The translations under genes were made by a program, and so were the position numbers. Below, one piece after another: positions 1 to 5,256 of a stretch of DNA of 6,998 nt; position 1 is the first letter of the stretch, and the number at the start of each line of letters is the position of its first letter. The stretch lies in the NCBI GenBank assembly GCA_018816815.1, contig JAHIVD010000017.1:1-6998 (forward strand), given 5' to 3'. Source of the DNA: Patescibacteria group bacterium (GTDB lineage: Bacteria > Patescibacteriota > Microgenomatia > Daviesbacterales > UBA10151). The notes below the pieces were generated by a model that was not told where the DNA came from, did not search any database, and saw nothing but the letters and a program-made list of their open reading frames with translations.

Positions 1-90
1 GCTCAATATAAAACCTTAAACTTGGTTAAATTAAAAGAGCAGATTGATGAGGTTTTAAAAAGGCTAAAACCAACACCATTAAAAGGGTGA
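1..90 (+). CDS. 3' end of an unidentified protein (partial)
   Basis: The frame is open from the first base of the window and ends at TGA 88-90, giving the last 29 residues of a protein whose start lies outside. The visible part is basic and probably helical, with the segment KLKEQIDEVLKRLKP near its end, and it finishes PTPLKG. It shows no membrane segment or recognisable motif, so no function can be assigned. It matters mainly because its TGA stop supports a standard genetic code here, which bears on reading the internal TGA of the pseudogene further right as a lesion. It runs in the same direction as every other gene in the window. Without its upstream part it could be only a chance open frame, but the codons look ordinary. 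Confidence 0.5.
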   Translation, partial: AQYKTLNLVKLKEQIDEVLKRLKPTPLKG

Positions 91-97
91 TTTTCAA

Positions 98-147
98 ATG
101 AGTCAACGAATGGCGTAAAGGGTGAATTACTCATGAGTCAATACGCC
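98..147. repeat. Direct and inverted repeats in the spacer after the first gene
   Basis: The 9-mer ATGAGTCAA occurs at 98-106 and again at 133-141. The second copy is half of an imperfect palindrome at 126-142 (ATTACTCAT against ATGAGTCAAT, with one bulged base) whose core ACTCATGAGT (129-138) is perfect. GGCGTA at 112-117 pairs with TACGCC at 142-147 and could close a stem around it. No T-run follows, so it is not a convincing intrinsic terminator. A protein-binding site is possible, but nothing identifies the protein. Confidence 0.35.
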
Positions 148-192
148 CCCAAAATAAAAGCTTGATTCCGTCTTTACTAAGGATATCTATTA

Positions 193-221
193 TTGATATA
201 TTCTTACCTGTAAGGATTAAT
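193..221 (+). promoter_or_regulatory. Candidate promoter for the Gln-rich protein gene
   Basis: TTGATA at 193-198 (five of six matches to TTGACA) lies 17 bases before ATTAAT at 216-221 (four of six matches to TATAAT). The spacing is good but the -10 box is weak. The surrounding AT-rich sequence offers other -10-like hexamers, for example around 255-269. A promoter somewhere between 180 and 270 is likely, because the downstream gene has its own strong ribosome binding site and the spacer is nearly 200 bases long. Confidence 0.3.
200..217. promoter_or_regulatory. 18-bp dyad, operator-like
   Basis: The sequence ATTCTTACCTGTAAGGAT is a near-perfect inverted repeat. Its arms CTTAC (203-207) and GTAAG (210-214) flank a two-base centre, and the pairing extends outward with one T:G mismatch. 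It sits between the candidate -35 and -10 boxes, the classic position for a repressor site. The regulator is unknown. It could also be a chance dyad in AT-rich DNA. Confidence 0.3.
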
Positions 222-271
222 ATTTATTTACAAGTTTAAGCTAAATATCAATTAAAAATATTAAATATAAG

Positions 272-279
272 AGGAGGTG
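272..279 (+). promoter_or_regulatory. Strong Shine-Dalgarno of the Gln-rich protein gene
   Basis: AGGAGGTG is fully complementary to the usual 16S rRNA 3' end and stands eight bases before ATG 288-290, which fixes that start. It is one of the two strongest ribosome binding sites in the window, the other being at 4773-4780, and suggests a well-expressed product. Confidence 0.85.
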
Positions 280-287
280 AAAAGAAA

Positions 288-908
288 ATGAAGAAAATAT
301 TGTCCATTTCAATACTAGTTATTTCTCTACTTGTTCTTCCAACAATTGTTTCGGCTCAGCAACAACAGCAGGGCCAAACAAAAAACCAGGATAATGTTCA
401 AGAAGTTGTCACTGAGGATGAAGAAACAGTGATAGTTCCCCAAGGTAATCAGGTTCAGAACCAGAACCAGGTTAAAACTCAAAACCAAGGTGAAGAAACT
501 CAACTGCAAGTGACTACTCAGCACATGGAGCAGTTGATGGACATGCAAGGAGCAAGTGAAGAAGTTGGTAACAAAGTAAGGACTATTGCCCAAGAACAGG
601 TACAAACTCAAACTCAGATTCAAACCCAGCTAAACAAGCTTAAGTCAAAGTCTGGATTGATGAAGAAATTGTTTGGGCCTGATTACGGAGCCATTAAAAA
701 CCTCAAACAGCAAAAAGAACAAAATCAACTAAGGATTCAACAGCTTGAGCAGTTGCAGACTCAGGTAATTAACCAAGCTGACCAAACTCAGCTAGAAGAG
801 GCTGTGCAGGCTCTGGTAGACCAGAACACGACCTTGCAGGACCAGATTGAAACAGAGGAACAGGCAGGTAGTCTTTTTGGCTGGCTGATTAAGCTCTTTG
901 TTAAATAA
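288..908 (+). CDS. Secreted Gln-rich coiled-coil protein, function unknown
   Basis: This 206-residue protein begins with a clear signal peptide: MKK, then a hydrophobic core at residues 4-20, and VSA at 21-23 as the likely signal peptidase I site. The mature protein would start with a run of five glutamines (24-28). Residues 24-80 are very rich in Gln, Asn and acidic residues and probably disordered. Residues 81-121 and 137-193 have the heptad-like spacing of coiled coils, for example QLRIQQLEQLQTQV at 147-160, separated by a short basic and aromatic joint (KKLFGPDYGAIKNLK, 126-140). The C-terminus is a short amphipathic hydrophobic piece (SLFGWLIKLFVK, 195-206) that could touch a membrane or a partner. 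I recall similar Gln-rich proteins, with a joint of the LxGPDY type and a terminal FGWLxKLF, as recurrent hypotheticals of Microgenomates genomes; this is memory, not a search. No enzymatic motif is seen. An envelope scaffold or surface-filament role is a guess. The stop is TAA, and no terminator hairpin follows. Confidence 0.88.
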   Translation: MKKILSISILVISLLVLPTIVSAQQQQQGQTKNQDNVQEVVTEDEETVIVPQGNQVQNQNQVKTQNQGEETQLQVTTQHMEQLMDMQGASEEVGNKVRTIAQEQVQTQTQIQTQLNKLKSKSGLMKKLFGPDYGAIKNLKQQKEQNQLRIQQLEQLQTQVINQADQTQLEEAVQALVDQNTTLQDQIETEEQAGSLFGWLIKLFVK

Positions 909-1079
909 TTAACAACTCTTTTAAAAAAAGGGGGATAAAATTTAACTGACCCTGAAAGAATTGGTATGTAGGGAGGGGCATCCGATAGAAGGAACAGTAA
1001 CCCTGTGGTATGTGGTAGTAGTAAATGACACAAAAAGCTGGTGAACTACGGACAGAAGCAATAGTCTCAATAGTCTCAT
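909..1079. other. Non-coding spacer with a small tandem duplication
   Basis: No intact gene is visible between the Gln-rich protein gene and the decayed transporter. Stops interrupt all three forward frames, and the open reverse-strand frames here have no signal or family resemblance and are taken as chance. One forward reading near 949-1040 (REGHPIEGTVTLW) faintly recalls the variable C-terminal tails of TnpB proteins, but this is too weak to call. No intrinsic terminator is seen after 908. CTTTT and AAAAG around 918-930 can pair only weakly. Confidence 0.5.
1059..1078. repeat. Tandem 9-bp duplication
   Basis: CAATAGTCT is present twice back to back (1059-1067 and 1068-1076), followed by CA, which begins a third copy. 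It lies directly upstream of the ATG of the decayed transporter and looks like a slippage duplication. Confidence 0.7.
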
Positions 1080-1532
1080 ATGAAGTATGACTAGCAACCG
1101 GCATCATCCAATACGTAATCCACAACCCTGGGTTCCTTCTCAAAGAGAGCTGCTATAGGTGGTATTTTTAACTATTGCTATTACTGATGCTTTCTCAGAT
1201 GCCTCAGGTATTCATATTTCTCAAAAGTCTCAAAATGAATATTCATCTACAGAGGTGTGAGAAGCAACACTAGTCACTCTTTTTTCCAAATTAGTTTTTG
1301 CCCTAACCTTTCTTGTTCCTGTTTTATTTTTTGAACTCTCTCAAGCTCTACTAATAAGTATTATCCGGGGATTTTCTATCCTATCTATCTTTAGTTATAT
1401 TATTGCCAAACAACAAAAAGAAAATCCATGGAAAGTGGTAATAGAACATCTGGTTATTGGTTTAGTGGTTATTTTAATAACAAATTTTGTGTAGGGTGGA
1501 TTTCAGCTAATTTTGATACCCTAATTGACTAG
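1080..1532 (+). pseudogene. Decayed VIT/CCC1-like membrane transporter
   Basis: Reading across frames rebuilds a small integral membrane protein that resembles the VIT/CCC1 family (iron/manganese transporters) in the short form known from archaea and candidate-phyla bacteria. ATG 1080 starts MKYGLATGII if one G lost near 1089 is restored. A 12-13 base insertion near 1109-1121 leads into TTLG. Several residues then seem deleted before SKRAAIGGIF. An extra A at 1170 shifts the frame into TIAITDAFSDASGIHIS, which is the family-like core. TGA at 1258-1260 stands where a Trp codon is expected (EVW-EAT). The frame is then open to TAG 1492-1494, encoding membrane segments such as LVFALTFLVPVLFFELS and the loop AKQQKENPWKVVIEHL. 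A small frame change near 1491-1497 continues as WISANFDTLID and ends at TAG 1530-1532. At least five independent lesions rule out a functional gene and argue against simple sequencing error. The family assignment is by remembered similarity and is fairly strong in the middle and C-terminal parts. Confidence 0.7.
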
Positions 1533-1790
1533 GTTGCGAAAAGAGTTTTATTTTAACTGTTGATTTTATTGGTGATATGTTTTTTTGTTAGCTTTGTTAT
1601 TGGTGGGTAAATCGGTTTTTTTGCCTTTCGGTATTACGATTTTGATCAACCCGTATTGCCTCACGGACAAATCACTCTTTACGATATTTAAATTCGAATT
1701 TTGATGAGTTCAGTTTTAGGTTGAATAGTTATTAGTCGGGCTCTTGATTTTCTAAAAATTTTCATAGACAATGGAATTAAGGTAAAAAGA
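1533..1790 (+). other. AT-rich decayed stretch with a membrane-segment reading
   Basis: There is no intact gene here. In the same phase as the large gene that follows, the stretch reads LLILLVICFFVSFVIGG (1557-1607), a TAA, then IGFFAFRYYDFDQPVLPHG and onward to a TAA at 1689-1691. A TGA at 1722-1724 follows, after which the frame stays open into the large gene. This could be the relic of a membrane protein or of an older, longer N-terminus, or a chance reading of T-rich DNA. The family is not recognised. Confidence 0.3.
1744..1772 (+). promoter_or_regulatory. Weak candidate promoter for the surface-protein operon
   Basis: TTGATT (1744-1749), a 17-base spacer and GACAAT (1767-1772) match the housekeeping consensus at four of six positions each. 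The spacing is right, but the leader to GTG 1791 would be only about a dozen bases. The only ribosome binding signal before GTG 1791 is TAAGG at 1778-1782. Weak on its own, it is plausible only because an operon start is needed here. Confidence 0.2.
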
Positions 1791-4787
1791 GTGATCAACA
1801 ACAAAGTAAAAACTGCCCTGGGTAGTATTCTTGCAGGAATACAAACTCTCCCCGTCAAAATCAAAACCAGCGGGAAAAAGACTCGAATCGTTCTTGGGGT
1901 TATCTTAACCTTGGTTGTCGCAGCCACTGTCTTTTTTGCCTTAAAATGGTTTACCTCATCCCAACAGGTTTTTGCCTCGACAGCAGCTGTCAGAGTAGAA
2001 TTGCCTCCGGGAATTAAAAGTAAAAATCTTCAAAATTTGAATAAAGAGCAAGAAAAGAAATTATCAGAAAAGATTAAGAATGCTCTTTCCAAAAAGCCAA
2101 ATGAAATAGCTCTTCAGGGTTTTGTTATTCCGCAAGTCATCATTTTGACCGAGAATAACCAACCAATTTTTATAGAAAATCAAACACCGCCAAACCCCAC
2201 CTCTGCTCCAACTTTAACCCCAACACCAACACCTTCGGTAACACCATCTTTATCTCCATCTCCTTCACCTTCAGTAACACCGTCTCTTTCGCCTTCACCA
2301 ACCCCAACACCAACCCCTTCAGGACCATTAATTATTCAGGCAGAAGATCTAGCTGATTGGCAATCACCTTTGATTTCGGGTTGGGAGAAAAGCTGCGGTA
2401 CTGGTTTTTGTATGATTAACAGTTACCCAAAGGATAAAAAAAGCACATTTAATTTTACCTACACCTGCCCTACAAGCCATAGCTTAAAAGCGGTTGTTGA
2501 GAAAGGCCGCAACAGGGGCAGTTTTCTTATCCGTTCAACCAATCCTGCGACCGCAGCAACAATCAATTTACAACAAAACAATGAGTTTGCTTTCCCCGAG
2601 GTTGAACTGCTGACAGGTTTGGCCAGTGGTTTTCAGCAAATTACCGTTACTGCCAACGGCGACGGCTATACCTCAATTGATAAATTTCTCTTACCGGATG
2701 ATTGTGTTAAAACAGAAACTTATTTAGGGATAAATGAAATCAATTTCACTTTTAGCCAGGAAGCAAAAGATGCTTACTACGGTGAAAGCGGTTCTTCTTT
2801 AGAAAATGATGTCAATAAAATTTATCAAAAAGCCAAAGAAATTTTTGGCCCGCCGTATAAAAATATCAATGTTTCAATAGAACTAAGCAATGACGGCCGG
2901 TACTATAATGCGACTCTTGATAAAATTGTTTTTGAAAAAAATGATCCGCCTTCCAAATTGCAGCTGATATGGATGGTTCTTTCGGCTTTTCATGATGACC
3001 TGGTCAATTTCATGCCGGAGAATTGGGAAAGGGGAATGATTGAAACAACTCTTTACGAAATTAACCGCGCTCTTTTTGAACCGGATCAAAATTATGCCGG
3101 TTCTCAAACTTCCACCTATGAACTTATTAACAACCCGGCCGTTTCCGGCAATAACGGCGCTCTCAGCCAGGGAGAAGTCACAGGTGTATTATCAACCCAT
3201 AATCTTGTAATAACTGCCTGGCGGAAACCTTATTACGAGGACAGGAACTTTTTTGTTAATTTAAATAAAGCAATTTATCAGCAACAAACAATTGATAATA
3301 CATTAAAAGATAAACTCTTAAGCATTGCTGCCGGTATTAAGGGAGACATTGAAGGCATGCCTGCCGTTGAATGGTTTAATAACCAGCATATTTTAAGATT
3401 TAATGCCCAAGAGGGAAAGTGGATTGTTTTAATAGTGCAAAAAGCAGCTAATGAAACTGATGATGTTTTAGTTCACATTCAGGCTCTGGAGGTTTTTGGA
3501 AACGGCAATAAAACAGGAAAAAATAATCTTGATGTTTTAGTTAAAGCTTTCGATCCTGACAATAATCAGGTTTTATCATCAACTGCCAAAACAGCCAGGG
3601 TTAACAGCTACAACGGTGTGGTTGCTTTGGGAGTACTGCCGGCTGCTGCTAATGATGGTTGTTTAAGATTTAATTATGACATAGCGGGGTTTGGAACAAC
3701 AGAGTTTTACTACCCGTATAAAAACAGCCTGGCTATGGCGCCGGGAGGCACAGGCGCTAATGGCATATATGGCTGCGTTGATCAAAAAGACGGTAAAGTC
3801 CTGGCCAAAGCAGGAGCTTTTGAACAATCAGTTGATTTAACAGGGGGTGCTTTCAGTTTTCCAGGCCTGAAGGATTATCAGGGACAAATCGAGTTAACCT
3901 TCACCCCTTCAACAGGCAACCAAACCAGGAAAAAGACAGTCACTAAACTTGCCGGCGATTATTACACTTTTATTAAAACCAATGCTCCGCCTGTTTCAAG
4001 AGCCGGTTCACGCGAAGCCACTCCTTCCGGTGAAACAGCAAAGGGGGAATGCGGTACAGAAAACTGGACAGACTATTCTAATGAGAAATTTGGTTATAAA
4101 ATGAAATTTCCTCGCAACTGGGGCCAGGATCCCGCTTATTCAGGCCAAAACAGTACTTTTACCAGAGAAAGCTTGTCCTCCTCCCAGAAGCCGGAAGACT
4201 TAACAGATCCGCAAAAGAAAGTTTCTCATATTGAAGTTTTGGTCTCGGCTAAGGATTTAAAAACGGATGAAGATTATGGACGGTGGTTTGAGGACGGCTC
4301 AGGTAATCAAGAACAAAGCTCAGTAACTTTCAAAGGAGTTCAGGCTGAAAAATATGTTAACGATACGCCAATGCCTGCCGGCGATTACCATTCGGAAATG
4401 TACTACTTTAAAAAAGGAGATTTTTACTATTTACTTAGTACCGGGATCTATGTCACTTCTGACGTCAAAGAGAAAAATGAACAGATTTTGAATTGCTTTT
4501 TAGAAAACTTTGAGTTAACCGGCGAAGGCAAACTTTCAGATAAACTTCTCCAATGCCCTCAGGGAATGTATGGAATTGAAAGTGAATCACAATGTCAGAA
4601 CCCTCCCTTTAATCAACCGGTTTGCGGCCACATCCGGTCCGTTTATGATATGGGTCAAATGCGGGACGGCACTCAGGAATTCTCCAATTTATGTGCGTAT
4701 TGCGGCTTTTTTGACTACAAAGGTTATTATGGGTTAAGAGGAACAAAAATGTATGCTCTTGGCTATACGGAAGGGAGGTGTCAATAA
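1791..4787 (+). CDS. Large anchored surface protein: CBM-like, pseudo-peptidase-like, PsbP-like and Kazal-like domains
   Basis: The 998-residue product starts at GTG 1791, weakly supported by TAAGG eight bases upstream. The frame is open back to 1725 but contains no ATG. In order: a basic cytoplasmic segment; one membrane helix (about 33-53); an extended external region; a Pro/Thr/Ser linker (132-178); and a domain that starts IIQAED and ends SIDKFLL (181-301), like CBM6/35 carbohydrate-binding sandwiches. Residues 315-540 resemble a zinc-peptidase-type fold with SAFHDDL (398-404) and NWERGMIE (411-418). The HExxH expected just before AFHDD reads WMVLS, so the domain is probably catalytically dead. 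Two beta-rich parts follow (541-640 and 655-730). Residues 758-910 are a PsbP-like module shared with the gene at 5257. The tail (923-997) is Cys-rich and Kazal-like, with PVCG, FSNLC, AYC and TEGRC. It is likely held outside the cell by the single anchor. The next gene begins at its stop codon. Substrate and partner are unknown, and the domain calls are inference from motifs. Confidence 0.88.
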   Translation: MINNKVKTALGSILAGIQTLPVKIKTSGKKTRIVLGVILTLVVAATVFFALKWFTSSQQVFASTAAVRVELPPGIKSKNLQNLNKEQEKKLSEKIKNALSKKPNEIALQGFVIPQVIILTENNQPIFIENQTPPNPTSAPTLTPTPTPSVTPSLSPSPSPSVTPSLSPSPTPTPTPSGPLIIQAEDLADWQSPLISGWEKSCGTGFCMINSYPKDKKSTFNFTYTCPTSHSLKAVVEKGRNRGSFLIRSTNPATAATINLQQNNEFAFPEVELLTGLASGFQQITVTANGDGYTSIDKFLLPDDCVKTETYLGINEINFTFSQEAKDAYYGESGSSLENDVNKIYQKAKEIFGPPYKNINVSIELSNDGRYYNATLDKIVFEKNDPPSKLQLIWMVLSAFHDDLVNFMPENWERGMIETTLYEINRALFEPDQNYAGSQTSTYELINNPAVSGNNGALSQGEVTGVLSTHNLVITAWRKPYYEDRNFFVNLNKAIYQQQTIDNTLKDKLLSIAAGIKGDIEGMPAVEWFNNQHILRFNAQEGKWIVLIVQKAANETDDVLVHIQALEVFGNGNKTGKNNLDVLVKAFDPDNNQVLSSTAKTARVNSYNGVVALGVLPAAANDGCLRFNYDIAGFGTTEFYYPYKNSLAMAPGGTGANGIYGCVDQKDGKVLAKAGAFEQSVDLTGGAFSFPGLKDYQGQIELTFTPSTGNQTRKKTVTKLAGDYYTFIKTNAPPVSRAGSREATPSGETAKGECGTENWTDYSNEKFGYKMKFPRNWGQDPAYSGQNSTFTRESLSSSQKPEDLTDPQKKVSHIEVLVSAKDLKTDEDYGRWFEDGSGNQEQSSVTFKGVQAEKYVNDTPMPAGDYHSEMYYFKKGDFYYLLSTGIYVTSDVKEKNEQILNCFLENFELTGEGKLSDKLLQCPQGMYGIESESQCQNPPFNQPVCGHIRSVYDMGQMRDGTQEFSNLCAYCGFFDYKGYYGLRGTKMYALGYTEGRCQ
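2214..2324 (+). repeat. Pro/Thr/Ser-rich linker repeat inside the surface protein
   Basis: Residues 142-178 alternate Pro with Thr or Ser, and the block SPSVTPSLSPSP is essentially duplicated, flanked on both sides by TPTPTPS. The two copies differ at several third positions, so the repeat is old or under protein-level selection. It forms an extended, probably flexible stalk between the membrane-proximal part and the carbohydrate-binding-like domain. Such stalks can vary in length by slippage. Confidence 0.85.
4773..4780 (+). promoter_or_regulatory. Ribosome binding site that decides the start of the 152-residue gene
   Basis: GGGAGGTG ends six bases before ATG 4787-4789. An in-frame GTG at 4778 lies inside this Shine-Dalgarno sequence, so it cannot be the start served by it. 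ATG 4787 is therefore preferred. It shares its first base with the upstream stop (TAATG), so translation is probably coupled. Confidence 0.85.
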
Positions 4788-5245
4788 TGAAAGAAAAAGG
4801 ATCTGCTTTTATAACTTTGTTAGTAATTGTAATTATAGGCATGGCTATCGGAATAGTGATTTATATCTTAAGCAGCAACCGCGCACTTAAGGAAAAAACC
4901 GTCCAGCCGGATCCTGTAGCAGTAACAGAGACAAAAAATCAGGCTACGCAAATACCTCAAACAAATCCGGAACCGTCATCAGTCAAATCAAACTTTTCCC
5001 ATGAAGGAGCTTTTTTTGCAGGGGAAGACGGATGGGTATTCCTATGGGAAGAACCCGGCCAATTAGCCCTGACAGTAAAAGTAAAATTTACCGGCCAAAG
5101 CGTTTGCCGCCTGGGAGGCGGGGAAAAAGATTGTGCTTTAATTAGTACGGGACCGGAAAGTTACGACCGTGTTATTCTTGAGGGAGAAAGAGTTGGTGAT
5201 GAAGTAACAGCCATAAAAGTAGAAGAGGTAAAAATGCCTCAGTAA
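4787..5245 (+). CDS. Membrane-anchored protein with a small extracytoplasmic beta domain
   Basis: The product has 152 residues. The N-terminus MKEKGSAFITLLVIVIIG followed by a helix to about residue 28 resembles a pilin-like anchor, with a possible processing site after Gly5. The Glu found at position 5 of true mature pilins is absent, so a plain signal anchor is at least as likely. Residues 30-70 are a Pro/Thr/Gln/Asn-rich spacer. Residues 72-150 form a compact beta-rich unit with the motif GWVFLWEEPGQLALTVKVKF (82-101), then Cys107 and Cys116, which could make one disulfide, and a GERVGDEVTAIKV strand region near the end. I believe this kind of small domain recurs in candidate-phyla proteins, but I have no name or function for it. 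The overlap with the stop of the surface-protein gene implies coordinated production, so it may work beside that protein on the cell surface. Confidence 0.85.
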   Translation: MKEKGSAFITLLVIVIIGMAIGIVIYILSSNRALKEKTVQPDPVAVTETKNQATQIPQTNPEPSSVKSNFSHEGAFFAGEDGWVFLWEEPGQLALTVKVKFTGQSVCRLGGGEKDCALISTGPESYDRVILEGERVGDEVTAIKVEEVKMPQ

Positions 5246-5256
5246 TATTTACTTAT

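Noticed and set aside
327..623. Open frame on the reverse strand opposite the Gln-rich gene
   Set aside because: The complement of Gln-rich codons gives a Leu-rich frame automatically. It has no start signal and lies entirely inside a strongly supported gene.
909..935. Intrinsic terminator after the Gln-rich gene
   Set aside because: Only a five-pair A/T-rich stem is possible and there is no T-run after it.
949..1079. Possible tail of a TnpB (IS605-type) gene, reading REGHPIEGTVTLW
   Set aside because: The resemblance is only to variable C-terminal tails. No zinc-finger or RuvC motif precedes it, and stops lie in every frame.
788..1143. Two overlapping reverse-strand open frames of about 80 codons
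   Set aside because: Neither has a Shine-Dalgarno or family resemblance. They overlap the Gln-rich gene end and the start of the transporter relic.
1688..1927. Reverse-strand open frame across the start of the large gene
   Set aside because: It is basic and low-complexity, has no start signals, and overlaps the well-supported membrane-anchor codons.
2883..3107. Reverse-strand open frame inside the large gene
   Set aside because: It is a shadow of the forward gene with no independent evidence.
4778..4780. GTG as the start of the second operon gene
   Set aside because: It lies within the Shine-Dalgarno itself. ATG 4787 is at the correct spacing and overlaps the upstream stop.
4609..4842. Reverse-strand open frame spanning the junction of the first two operon genes
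   Set aside because: It lies over the Kazal-like tail and a strong ribosome binding site of the forward strand, with no supporting signal of its own.
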